Shown here: in pieces, positions 24,401-34,554 of the stretch
Layout: each line of letters starts with the position of its first letter
Numbering within the stretch: position 1 is the stretch's first letter
Source of the DNA: Omphiscola glabra
Taxonomy: Eukaryota; Mollusca; Gastropoda; Lymnaeidae
Direction: 5' to 3'
Length of the DNA: 64,000 bases
Assembly: GCA_964017045.1 (NCBI GenBank)
Contig: OZ024809.1
Location: 28,496,618 to 28,560,617, forward strand
Position numbers and translations under genes: made by a program
Notes under the pieces: model-generated
What the model was told of the DNA's origin: nothing
Databases searched by the model: none
What the model saw: the letters and a program-made list of their open reading frames with translations, nothing else

Positions 24401-27400
24401 CACCAACCATTTCAGAAAAACAAAAGATACTATTACGCACCAAACGCAGTCGCCATGTTGTTTTTTTTGAAAAAAAGAATCTCATTTAGCGCAGTTATCG
24501 GTAATTTTATTTCGCAAAAATCAGTGTCATCATAATTCCTTCCCCTTTCTTCCCTTTAAAAAAACAGGAAAAGATGATTTTTTAGGGGATTGGGGGCTGA
24601 AAATTTGATAGAATGTGTTCGTCATTGGCAACGAGTCTATGTGCCAAGTTTCAGTTCAATGGGATGATGGGAAGTGGGTCAATTAGCCGTCCAAGAATTG
24701 CTCCCTTAACTTAGAAAATAGCGAAGTTAATATAAAAGATTAAAAAAAAAAAACATCGAAAAACAAACGCGGAAATAGTTTTGAGCACCAAACTGTGGCA
24801 GCGGGCAAAGCAGAAACCGGAAAAAACAAGAGATGCTCCAGAGAAGATGGAGATGGATCGGCCATACACTCTGGAAACTTGCCTCCAACATAACTAGATA
24901 AGCGCTGAACTGGAACGTTCAATGAAAACGGAAAAGAGGCAGGCCGAGGGAAAAATTGGCGCCGTGAAGTGGAAGCAGATACCAAGAAACTCGGCCACAC
25001 TTGGGGGAAGCTGGCTAGATTGGCTGCAGGATCGTGATTCCCGGAGGACTCTTGGTAGGCGGCCTATGTCCTAGGAAGGACCACAGGCGTTGATGAAGAT
25101 CGGTTGATGTTCTTCGAGGACGATGATGCGAAAGAAGAAGAAGACCAAATATCTACATCGACTAAGCTGAAATGAAAGGACATATTTTCTACAGACGGCG
25201 GCTTCGCTGTTTCTAGGCACTCTATTTTAACCAGTGGTTCCCAATCCTTTCGCCACCACGTCCCACATAAAGAATGCTTGAATGTCCCCCCTACCCGACA
25301 CTTTTTTTAAAAACATTTATAAAAATGAGGATTCCATACAACCGAAATTGAAGATTGAATATTCATTTGTATTCCTATAAATGAAAAAAAAATTTTTTTG
25401 CCCGGTTGTTATAAGTGTATTACATCTTTTGTCCTGCTGTTATAAATGGATAACTTGATGTCACGGACATAATAATAAATGTTCGAACCACTAATGGGAG
25501 ACAATCGATATAGTTAATACCCTCGTGTATATAATACAGAGTTTTGGGGGACTCATAACGACTGGCCAATCAGAGCGCTGGATTTGGGTCACCTGGGATA
25601 ACAAGCGTTTTGAGAGTTGGGCGGCCATGATGTGAGACTGTGATTGCGGATCAGGATTGTGTACATACGATTTTAAAGTGAATTAGTTGGTTTACAAATT
25701 TAGTATAGGAATTGTGATTTGAATGATGTGTTTCAAAGTATAGATCTTATTTCTGTGAAATTACACATTTCGGCTAATGCGAAGATATAGCACCGTGATT
25801 TCGTTTGCAAAACATTTAGGGTTCAGGTTAAGTTTAGAGTTTAGCGATGGCGATAGATTTAGGGTTCAGGTTAGGTTTAGGGATACATTTTGGAAATTTT
25901 TTCATTATTTTTAAACGTTGTATTCTTAACTTTACCGGTCAAATCAATCAAGTTGGCGGCCATGGTAAAAAACGTGGTGCTATCTCTTCGTATGTACCTA
26001 AATTTCTTCTTATGGATATTGTGGAGTGTCCAGACAATAGTCGACCCGTGGAGTGTCCAGACCATAGTCGACCCGTAAGGGATGGTGGGGGAGTCCTACA
26101 TCAAACAAAGTGTCAAGCTTGTCAGATTGCCGCGACGGAATGGCGGCGTTGGTTTATGACCTATTACGCGGTGTGTTACATAAGAAGGGGATTGGGGCCC
26201 TGGGAACTTGGGACTTATAAAAGGGACAGTAGGGCGGGACTAAGGAACTCAGCCGGTCAGAAATCAGCCGGGGAGAACTCAGCCGGGTAGGCAGGTGGAC
26301 GGACGGGAGTAGAGAGGGACCGTGACAGTCAGAGTTGAGTACGACAGAGAGAGCGAGAGAAAGTGAAGTCAAAGGATAAGACAAATAAATGTTCAAAGAC
26401 TATAACCATTTTTGAGTTGTCACATTAGTGTAGACGAGAGACAGAGTGAACAAGGTTGCAGATTGATTAGAGAGCAGAGACGACCAAGGTTCGCTACAAT
26501 ATTGAGAACTCTGTGATAAAAATAGTCATTCTTTGAACCGTAACATCTCGAGTATTATTTAGTAGAGACTTAATAAAGCAATTCGTACGAGAAAAGTGAA
26601 AAAGTTACAATGGAGTGTGGAGTATAAACATTTTGGAACCACAGATTTAAAGGTAAGAAATTTCTATACACTTTCTCTTATATTTTATGTGAGAAATAAT
26701 TAATCTACCACTTTACTGCACATTTCTTTATGCCCTAGAAGGTCTAATTTCTGGCTTTCCCTTACAGCAGATTTATTAATGCTACAGAAAGTCTAAATTC
26801 TAGCTAACAATAAGTGCAGATTTAGTAATACTACATTAGGTCTAATGACTGGCTACCACTAACTGCACATTTCTTTATGCCTAAGAAAGTCTGATTTCTG
26901 GCTACCACTTTACTGCACATTTCTTTATGCCCTAGCAGGTCTAATTTCTGGCAGCCCCTTACTCAAATTTATTTATGTTACTGAAAGTCTAATTTCTGAC
27001 TACCACTTACAGCAGAATTATTTATGCTACAGAAAGTCTAATGACTGGCTACCACTTACTGCACATTTCTTTATACCCCGTTAAGTCTAATTTCTGGCTA
27101 CCACTAACTAAACATTTCTTTATGGCTCTAGAAGTCTAATTTCTGGCTACCACTAACTAAACATTTCTTTATGGCTCTAGAAGTCTAATTTCTGGCTACC
27201 ACTAACTAAATGTTTCTTTGTGGCTCTTGGAGTCTAATTTATGGCTACCACTTACTGCACATTTTCTTATGCCCCAGAGAGTCTAATTTCTGTTACTACC
27301 ACTCCCTGCACATTTCTTTAAGCCAAGACAAGTCTAATTTCTGGCTACCACTTACTGCACATTTCTTTATGCCGCTGAAAGTCTAATTTCTGGCACGATT

Positions 27401-28335
27401 TATTGCAATATCTGGCGTAGGTACAACGTGAGCACTTCAGCATCGCGTAGCTCTCCCGGTTGCAAGAAAGACATTTCTCCAGCTTTCGTGGTTTCCTTGG
27501 ATCTCCTCCACTGTGACCATTTGTTGCCGCCTCTGCTTGTCTAGCCTTCTGTTTGTCATAAGGCACAAGTTCCATCCCAGTTTTCGGATGGCCCAGGGCA
27601 TGTTTGTCCTCGGTTTCATCGGCTCCAGTTACTGAGCTAACGGGTTCACTGTCTTTGACCTTCCCATCCTGGCTACTGGTGTTGGGAGCTGTTCCACCCT
27701 CGATTCCTTGAGCCGCTCCGGTGTTGCTGGCAGCCAACCTCTCATTGACCATTCCAACATAATCTTCTGATGAAGTGTGATGTCGTGACCCATCATCGTC
27801 CGAGTCAGTATCTGTGTCATACTCTGGGAAGCGTGACTTCTGCTGTTTCTTGAAGGAAGCTCTACCTGGCTCGACAACATTAACACTTCCGCTGTCCGTC
27901 TCACTCTTAAACTCCCTACAGCCCTCGCCGAATGACGCCCCTGATCGTACATTATTATCAACTGTCACTTTACCATTAAACATCCCGCCTGCAATGGATG
28001 GCGCAATTTCCGAAGCTGGGGAACTGGACTTCTTGGCTTCGGCGACATTTGTAGTTTTTCCTTTACCCTTCTTCCTGTTCCTCTTCTTCCGTGCCTTTCT
28101 TTTTTTGGTCGCGTCACTGGCACGCTGCCTGGCGTTTGGTTCGTTGTTTTCATTAAGATTATCTGGTGGGTTTTCATTGGCCGCAATTTTGCACTCTTCG
28201 TCCAATGGTTTGGGTTTTTGTCTTATGGACATGGCCATGTCGCGGTCTAATAGATTAGCCGTCTTGCAGCGGATGAAATTACACTGGGTTCGATGTATTT
28301 CTCTGTTACGTTCAAGGCATTCAATGGAACAGTAC
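21231..28335 (-). CDS. Gene C: MYND-finger paralog with fused exons 2 and 3
   Basis: Exons on the minus strand are 28335-27356 (exons 2 and 3 in one open frame), 23440-23327, 22643-22558 and 21458-21231 (stop). Together they leave 469 codons including the stop after the first base, which completes a split codon. The fused exon starts YCSIECLERN (second half of finger 1), continues through a KKRKARKKRNRKKG basic patch and the acidic YDTDTDSDDD, and ends with a complete finger 2 (CLSC, CSRC, YCNKSC, HKEMC). No exon 1 homolog was found between 28.4 kb and the family-type promoter at 33.7 kb, so finger 1 may be incomplete, or translation may start inside the fused exon, for instance at the Met of LLDRDMAM. 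C-terminal exons are intact. Confidence 0.75.
21811..22013. mobile_element. hAT-Charlie-like MITE 4
   Basis: Ends CAGCAATTCTCAACCTG and GGTTGAGAACCACTG. Flanks ccatgaag and ccataaag match at 7 of 8. It lies in the last intron of gene C. Confidence 0.85.
22140..22510. repeat. C-rich and CA-rich low-complexity tract
   Basis: Irregular cccctccccaagcccctc-type DNA, then acacacgcacac-type DNA from 22385. No unit is strictly conserved. Confidence 0.7.
22558..22643 (-). CDS. Gene C exon 5
   Basis: 86 nt, acceptor CATATTCAG, donor GTCATG|GTAAGT. It encodes MFFGAKWSIFLLITGPYFH and an end FRHGVEVM. Confidence 0.87.
22690..22955. repeat. (GA)-rich microsatellite
   Basis: Impure gagagagagatagagagagg tract. 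Frames reading Ser/Leu or Arg/Glu repeats through it are not genes. Confidence 0.9.
23327..23440 (-). CDS. Gene C exon 4
   Basis: 114 nt, four codons shorter than in A, B and D. Acceptor ATTTCTCTAG, donor GAGT|GTAAGT. It encodes RTALFIEGLQELPFHYAL and an end RISTKLRDLSSELE. The deletion falls between the LP motif and GPR and keeps the frame. Confidence 0.87.
23690..23880. repeat. (AAAGAAAGAAAAA)n microsatellite
   Basis: Long A-rich run with regular G interruptions, in intron 3 of gene C. Confidence 0.93.
24345..24745 (+). repeat. Dispersed 400-bp repeat, fullest copy
   Basis: Runs from tgttaatattgtaatggcct, through tttcaccaaccatttcagaa, tattacgcaccaaacgcagt, cagttatcggtaattttatt and gtctatgtgccaagtttcag, to gaagttaatataaaag. 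No coding capacity or clear termini. Confidence 0.75.
24760..25145 (+). pseudogene. LINE 3-prime end remnant
   Basis: With a few frameshifts the plus strand reads motifs such as WRWIGHTL, KRKRGRP, LEADTKKLGHTWGKLARLAQDR and LVGGL, followed by an A-rich gaagaagaag tail. This is the C-terminal tail typical of animal LINE polymerases whose copies end in such tails. It is a truncated, dead copy. Confidence 0.7.
25150..25750. other. Spacer within gene C intron
   Basis: Contains one hAT-like end (agtggttcccaatcctttcg at 25231-25250) without a partner, otherwise AT-rich DNA with no recognised feature. Confidence 0.45.
25750..25985. mobile_element. Dispersed element with 30-bp array, copy 3
   Basis: The left part cggctaatgcgaagatatag matches 8.1 kb. 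About two array units follow (25818-25885), then gaaattttttcattattttt and gtattcttaactttac, ending aatcaagttggcggccatgg. Confidence 0.65.
26015..26430 (+). other. Possible solo LTR or promoter-bearing repeat
   Basis: The segment has tgtggagtgtccagac duplicated near 26018 and 26050, a TATA-like ACTTATAAAAGGGAC at 26212, three degenerate actcagccgg repeats, an AATAAA at 26384, and ends near gagttgtcaca. This order fits a short LTR, but no target duplication or internal region was found. Confidence 0.3.
26700..27400 (-). repeat. 49-bp minisatellite derived from the MYND exon end and its splice donor
   Basis: On the minus strand the unit is CCAGAAATTAGACTTTCAGC then GGCATAAAGAAATGTGCA then GTAAGTGGTAG. 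The unit at the gene end is the exon itself, coding QKLDFQRHKEMC plus the donor. About 14 diverged copies follow into the intron. At least two intronic units (near 27050 and 27250) keep an intact GTAAGT donor. Confidence 0.88.
27356..28335 (-). CDS. Gene C fused exon 2/3
   Basis: 980 nt, acceptor TTTTTTTACTCAG, donor ATGTGCA|GTAAGT. Where A and D have the exon 2 donor (GAAG or GCAG, then GTTTGA), C reads straight on as SSEDYVGMVNERLAASNTG. It then aligns with the middle of D exon 3 (SNTG, EGxTAPNT, KVKDSEPV). The exon keeps the phase of both outer boundaries. Confidence 0.87.
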
Positions 28336-28386
28336 CTGAGTAAAAAAAAAATAATAAAGATTAAAAAAAAAAATACATACATTTGA

Positions 28387-28630
28387 AGGGTTCAAGGGAA
28401 AAACCAGTGATGTCAATTTTTTCGAAATTTGCCAGTTATCTCCTGTGTGGCTACATCCCATTCAATAGAATACTATGACACACAGGTCCAACTGAAAAAG
28501 CAGCGTAGTCAATCAATAAATATTTAGTCATTTTAATATTTTGATACTTTTATGAGGAATTTTCAAACGTTATTATCATTTTTCTCAATACTCTCAAAAC
28601 CTGACATCACTGGTTTTTCCCCTGAGCCCT
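28387..28630. mobile_element. MITE-like inverted-repeat element
   Basis: Terminal inverted repeats of about 34 bp share ggaaaaaccagtgatgtca. The left arm starts agggttcaa and the reversed right arm agggctcag. The interior is AT-rich. It lies about 50 bp upstream of the acceptor of the fused exon of gene C. A target duplication is not clear. Confidence 0.65.
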
Positions 28631-28639
28631 TTATTTGTT

Positions 28640-29634
28640 TCCTAGTAACCACACGAAAGGCTAATATTCAGTTAATGAAAAAATTGGAACAAAATCGAAC
28701 TAATATTAATCATATGTTGACGAAAGGATTTTGTTGATCGTGAATGATATGTTCTTTGCTAACTTTCTATGGTCCCCAGAGTTATCCAACATACTGAGGT
28801 TAAGAGGAATAAATATTCTTACAGGAGTTAAGCACAAGAGATCACCAATTTGGCTTCAATCTGCACATAATTTGAAGGGGGGGATATTTAGTCTCTGGAG
28901 TAGGATATTTGTTTACGAAAGAGGCAGGAAGGAGGGAAGGACAAATGAGCCCTGTCTGGTATCAGTCTAGATCAGGCGGTAGTCTGGAATGAACCCGAGG
29001 CGTCGCGGTGCGGGTGTACACGGGCATTCCTGGAGGTCACTGCGCCGCCCGTTGCCGGCTGGTGGGGCTCTGGGGCCTTGTCCTTTAGTTCATTTTCACA
29101 TTTGGAGGGTTGGGTTTGTCTGCGTTCAGGATATTTTTCGCGCTGGTTGCTAACAGAGGGAGTCGAAGTCCCCCAGAAAGTAAAGGTTGGTCGGTGGCAC
29201 ACGCCCAGTTGTCCGGGCTGGTCGGTGGCACATGCCCCGTTGCTCCGACAACCTTTATTTTCGGCGATTTTGGATAGAAACTTTTGGAATTTGTTTTCCG
29301 CGGCGGATGGAACACGTCAGGGAATTAGTCTTTGTCTGCCCAGCCTGGTCGGTATTTCCGGGAAACTTTCCAGTCTGCGTGGGGGGGGGGGGGGAGGGGG
29401 CTACCATGCGACCGCTGATCAACAGCGAGGAGACCACCGGCATCGGTCCGGCTTTACGGTAATCCATTTCGCTGGATCGGGGCTGGGGGACGCCGCTCTT
29501 CGTGAGTGGTCGGTCAAGAGTTTCGTGCTGTGCGCCGCTTCCGGAGATTGTTTGTCAGGTGCCTTAAACACTAGGCGACATGGAAAAAGCAGGGACGGAG
29601 TCTTAGAAAAACTAAACAATTATTTGTGTCACTG
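28640..29634. other. Unassigned stretch with a GC-rich island
   Basis: 28975-29620 is clearly more GC-rich than its surroundings, with frames open on both strands but no recognisable domain. It contains a duplicated ggtcggtggcacaYgccc (29190 and 29220) and a poly-G run at 29380. It may be an unrecognised repeat. Confidence 0.35.
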
Positions 29635-29642
29635 CCCTAGAG

Positions 29643-29726
29643 CAGCGGTTCTCAACCTGTGAGTCGCGACCCCTTTGGGTGAACTGTATTAAAGGGTCGC
29701 GGCAGTAGAAAGGTTGAGAACCAATG
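29643..29726. mobile_element. Internally deleted hAT-Charlie-like MITE 5
   Basis: 84 bp, ends CAGCGGTTCTCAACCTG and GGTTGAGAACCAATG, with perfect flanks ccctagag on both sides. It lacks the middle of the family core. Confidence 0.92.
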
Positions 29727-29880
29727 CCCTAGAGAAATATCTGACATGACAGAGGTATATATCGTGATGTCACAGCGACATATGTTACATATCTCATAAG
29801 AGAACATACCACTGGTATCTCAAGGAAGAAGTTACCCATGGTATGTGTACCCTGAAGAAATATGTTTTGATGATCTAGTG

Positions 29881-30059
29881 CAGTGGTCGCCAAACGTATT
29901 ACTCAAAGGAGCCAAACATCAGCCGCTGGAAGATACATGTTTTTTGAGAGCCACATTTCTTGTCAAAAACCTGTCAAAAACCATAGCCGATTTGCAGAGC
30001 CGCAATCAGGTCACTAACGAGCCGCATGCGGCTCCCGAGCCGCGATTAGCCGACCACTG
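29881..30059. mobile_element. Second hAT-type MITE family
   Basis: Ends CAGTGGTCGCCAAACG and, reversed, CAGTGGTCGGCTAATCG, with internal gagccgcatgcggctc palindrome. Flanks atctagtg and tcctagtg match at 6 of 8. Related decayed sequence occurs at 36.37-36.49 kb. Confidence 0.75.
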
Positions 30060-30109
30060 TCCTAGTGCATATACTTAACAGATATAGAAGTGGACAATGT
30101 TAATTATGA

Positions 30110-30610
30110 CATTGGAAAAGTGTTAATGTCTCACCACGTCCTTCCGCTCAGACCAACCACCCATCCATGTAGCGTTACAGCCAGTGTATGGCTTTGGCCC
30201 GTGTCACCACGTCCTTCCGCTCAGACCAACCACCCATCCATGTAGCGTTACAGCCAGTGTCGGACTTTGGCCTTTCTCACCACGTCCTTCCGCTCAGACC
30301 AACCACCCATCCATGTATAGCGTTACAGCCAGTGTAGGGCTTTGGCCCGTGTCACCACGTCCTTCCGCTCAGACCAACCACCCATCCATGTAGCGTTACA
30401 GCCAGTGTCGGACTTTGGCCTTTCTCACCACGTCCTTCCGCTCAGACCAACCACCCATCCATGTATAGCGTTACAGCCAGTTTAGGGCTTTGGCCCGTCT
30501 CACCACGTCCTTCCGCTCACCACGTCCTTTCGCTCAGACCACCCACCCATCCATGTAGCGTTACAGCCAGTGTTGGTGTTTGGCCTGCCTCACCACATCC
30601 TTCCGCTCAG
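30110..30610. repeat. 73- to 75-bp minisatellite, about 7 copies
   Basis: The unit contains cgttacagccagtgtcggac, tttggcctttctcaccacgt and ccttccgctcagaccaacca. It lies in the large intron or leader of gene C. Confidence 0.9.
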
Positions 30611-31420
30611 ACCTAACCAATGCTTTCCTTTTCCATGCTTGGATTCCCAGCTTCTGCAGTTCCCTCTCCACATCATCCACTCATCGAAGCCTATTTCTCT
30701 GCCTTCGAGCCGTTTTCCTTTGGGGTTTTGGTGGACACGCCCTCTACACCCCTCTGTCCTTTAGCATTCTTCCTACTACTAGCGTGGGATCCTGATATGG
30801 GCTATACCGTTGCTGGTTGATTCGTATTCACCATCCATATTCATCCTTAATTGGTCCGTATATTTTCCGGAGAACATTTCTCTCCCATGTGTTTAATAGA
30901 TTAGAAATCCCGTTAGTACTTAAACGATCTAAACACATTTTCCCATTAGCATTAAAAAAAAAAGAACAGCGTCCTCCCTCCCCCCCCCCCCCCAACATCT
31001 TCAGAGGAGATTTTGAGAATGATAAATGCGAGACCGTTTTGTTTGTTTTTAAATTTACAAGTGTTTTGTCATCTTCGGTAAGTCTTGGTCATTAAGCTGT
31101 ACAGAAGTGCGAGAAAGGACTCTCCCATCAGAAGATTGAGTAGGTCAAACAATAGAGACCTATGTAGCCTTTCGATATGTGATGGGTTAGTGGGCTAAAT
31201 ATAGCACTGCTAATTCATGCATAAAGCTAAATGAGTTTTAAGGGCAGTAGGATGAAATACATGTTTTTTTAAATTTTATTCTTGTGTCGGGTGGGGGCCG
31301 CTAATGTCGGAGAAAAATGTGTTTAGATCGTTAACAGAGCTAACGGGCTTATCTGCGATAACTTGTACAACACCCCCCCTTTCCCAAGTTTTTGTTCTAG
31401 TTACTTGCCTGTGTGTTAAC
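30611..31420. other. Unassigned stretch
   Basis: No gene or repeat recognised. Poly-A and poly-C runs occur at 30955-30995. Confidence 0.45.
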
Positions 31421-31424
31421 ATGA

Positions 31425-32145
31425 CTAAGGCGATGTCGTGTGCTGTGTGTTAACATGACTAGGGTGATGTTGTGAGTCATCATGACTAGGACGATGTTGT
31501 GTGCTGTGTGTTAACATGACTAGGGGGATGTTGTGAGTCATCATGACTAGGACGATGTTGTGTGCTGTGGGTTAACATGACTAGGGCGATTTTGTGTGCA
31601 GTGTGTCAACACATGACTAAGACGATGTTGTGTGCTGTGTGTCAACACATGACTAAGACAATGCTATGTGCTGTGTGTCAACACATGATTAAGACGATGT
31701 TGTGTGCTGTGTTAACATGACTAGGGCGATGTTGTGTGCTGTGTGTCAACACATGACTAAGACGATGTTGTGTGCTGTGTTAACATGACTAAGACGATGT
31801 TGTGTGCTGTGTTAACATGACTAAGACGATGTTGTGTGCTGTGTCAACATGACTAAGGCGATGTTGTGTGCTGTGTGTCAACATGACTAAGGCGATGTTG
31901 TGTGCTGTGTGTCAACATGACTAAGGCGATGTTGTGTGCTGTGTGTCAACATGACTAAGGCGATGTTGTGTGCTGTGTGTCAACATGACTAAGGCGATGT
32001 TGTGTGCTGTGTGTCAACATGACTAAGACGATGTTGTGTGCTGTGTCAACATGACTAAGGCGATGTTGTGTGCTGTGTGTAAACATGACTAAGGCGATGT
32101 TGTGTGCTGTGTGTCAACATGACTAAGACGATGTTGTGTGTAGCA
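31425..32145. repeat. 30- to 34-bp minisatellite, about 22 copies
   Basis: The unit is about gtgctgtgtgtcaacatgac plus taaggcgatgttgt, with deletions of tgtg in some copies and a more diverged left end. Confidence 0.92.
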
Positions 32146-32384
32146 ACGTAATTAAAATTTCCCTCGTGCTGTCGGGTGATAAAAGAGCAACACCTCCAAC
32201 AACGTGTAATTGATGTTTTTTAATCTCAGCCCTTCGTTCAAATATGAATTAGAATACATGAAGACAAATGTTAGCTAATTAAATGGAGGAGCAATTTGTT
32301 AAAAAATTTACATCTTCTGAACCGTGGCCTATATATAAAAAATAAAGAAGATATAACAGAAAGAAACACAACTATTTTGGGAGG

Positions 32385-32770
32385 AGGGATGCGGGAGGGG
32401 GGATGCGGGAAGGGGGATGAGGGGGGGATGCGGGAGGGGGATGCGGGAGGGGGGGGTGTGGGAGGGGGGTGTGGGAGGGGGGTGCGGGAGGGGGGATGCG
32501 GGAGAGGGGTGCGGGAGGGGGGGATGCGAGAGGGGGGATTAGGGGGGATGCGGGAAGGGGGATGAGGGGGGATGCGGGAGGGGGGATGCGGGAGGGGGGG
32601 TGCGGGAGGGGGGTGCGGGAGGGGGGATGCGGGAGAGGGGTGCGGGAGGGGGGATGCGAGAGGGGGGATGCGGGAGGGGGGGTGCGGGAGGGGGGTGTGG
32701 GAGGGGGGGTGCGGGAGGGGGGATGCGGGAGAGGGGTGCGGGAGGGGGGTGCGGGAGGGGGGGTGCTAGC
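32385..32770. repeat. G-rich minisatellite
   Basis: Irregular units gggaggggggatgc and gggagaggggtgc. Runs of four or more G every few bases on the plus strand could form quadruplexes. Open frames reading Gly/Arg or Pro/His/Ser repeats here are not genes. Confidence 0.9.
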
Positions 32771-32774
32771 AGTG

Positions 32775-33215
32775 AGACTAGTGACTTTCTTATTTTGTAA
32801 TATTTTAACGTTGTTAAACAAACAACTTGGGGGAAAGGGGGGGGGGGGCATATGTCTTGGTGACAATACCCACCCCCCCCCCCTAAACGTCATCACAAAA
32901 CCTGTATAGGTTCTTTTTCTAGTTAACTTTAAAAAAGTAATTAAATAAATAAATAATAAATAAATAAAAATAAAAAAAATAATAAATAATAAATAAATAA
33001 AAATAAAAAAAATTAATAAATCGGCAACCAATGTAAAAAAAACAACAAAAAAAACAACAAAAAAAAAAAAAACAAACAAACTCTATTACCGTTGTTAACA
33101 AAAAGGTTTTGATAATTTCAAGTACATTTTAGTTTGATCTATATCAAGCCAATTTACACATTAAAGCAAAAACGACACATTTCCGTGTATTAATCGATAA
33201 CACGATGAACATCTT
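32775..33215. other. A-rich low-complexity stretch
   Basis: Poly-G and poly-C runs at 32838-32883, then (AAATAAAT)n and (AACA)n tracts to 33080. Confidence 0.7.
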
Positions 33216-33218
33216 AAT

Positions 33219-33355
33219 CAGGGGCGTTATTTCAGGCTTTTTCGGGGGAAGGGGGGTAGGAAACCAAAACTTGGTCGTCTAGCAATTTTAATAAAAACCT
33301 GCAAATTTAAGGGGTGGGGGTAAAGTCCCACCCTGCTTACACAATGACGCCCCGG
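33219..33355. mobile_element. Short hAT-type MITE near gene C promoter
   Basis: Ends CAGGGGCGTTATT and, reversed, CCGGGGCGTCATT. Flanks atcttaat and atcttaaa match at 7 of 8. The length is 137 bp. Confidence 0.75.
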
Positions 33356-33634
33356 ATCTTAAACCTTTTACTCCTAACATCGGCTGTGCCAGGACAGTCA
33401 GTGTCTGTGTTCTGTTTTACAACGTTATAAGATTCGCAAATCAACAATAATATTGTTTAAAATTCCAAACATATTAAACAGGTATTTGTCGATGGAACAT
33501 CCTTCACGCTATATTATGTCCTTGGCTTTGTTGTAAAAGGAAATACCTATATATATTTTTTTTAAGACTTCTAAGCTCGATGCACAAATCAATAAACAGA
33601 AACACGAACGAGAAGGCCTGTTATAAAGACTTAC

Positions 33635-33784
33635 CTGGCCACCAACCTCAGAAGCGTATTGTAATGTAACACACTGGTTGATTTCATCGCTATAAATAGA
33701 CACACATCGATAGTTTGCTGTTTCACGAATTCCAAAGTGATTACGTTTCCTGGAATCGGGACAGTGGTTTCGAAATTCGGCTCA
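33635..33784 (-). promoter_or_regulatory. Gene C promoter and noncoding exon 0
   Basis: The minus strand shows GAGCCGAATTTCGAAAC (33783-33767), 12 bp later TTCCAGGAA (33755-33747), 47 bp later a TATA box CTATTTATAG (33699-33690), and 55 bp later a strong donor GGCCAG|GTAAGT after 33635. Block order and spacing equal those of genes A and D. The short transcribed leader would splice to the next acceptor downstream. Exon 1 is missing, so the partner is uncertain. Confidence 0.75.
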
Positions 33785-33787
33785 ATT

Positions 33788-34000
33788 ACAAGATAAGATA
33801 AGAATCTTTTTTTGATCCAAATTAATGGGAATGTTTTATTTTGATTACATTGTACATATTCAATTCAGCGCATAATTAAATAAATATTTTTAAGCAAGAC
33901 AACATTTTACATTTATACAAGTTCAAGCACAAGACATTTGAAGTATTTCTCTAGCGTAAAAATCACAACCAAAAAAAAAAAAAACTAAATAAAAAGTAAA
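33788..34000 (-). mobile_element. Retroposon 3-prime tail, copy 1
   Basis: Begins with ataagataagaatc, followed by tttttgatccaaattaatgg and a tract homologous to 55.44-55.64 kb. On the minus strand this is a retroposon ending in (TTATC)n. It abuts the upstream box of the gene C promoter. Confidence 0.6.
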
Positions 34001-34554
34001 TTAGCTCCCTTATCACCAATATCTCTTATGCATATTTTACTGCTGGTGTGTCCTGCTTCCTCTTCGAAACCGGGCCACTATCCCAACTGCACGTGTTTTT
34101 ATATTAATGGTACTGAGTGAGCAGCACAACCTATCGTGCAGGGAGCTTCCGTGCTTGACGTCTGAACTCCATACAGTTTGATTTTTGGAATTAGGGGAAT
34201 GCGTCTTTGTCAATAAAGAGCCAAGGGTATGGTGTAGAACTATATGTAGCACTGTCTGTAGGACTATTATTTATCGGTCGGCTGTTAGGGTGAAGGACTG
34301 TCTGTAGGACTGTTGTGTAAAAAAAAAACTGCACTCGGTTAAGCCTTTAGTACACAGCCCTGTGAAAGTTGGTTTATCTATCTTTGACTACGTTGAAGCA
34401 GTGTATGATAAAGTTTTCATTTTTTAGGACAAAGTTTTTACGGCGATTATATTTACAAAATGCATTCACCGATGTGCCGTGAAAATTATTTGTATCTCGC
34501 TCAGTAAACAAAAAGAAAATTTAGTTTGTAAGTATGACATTGTAGTGTTGACAT

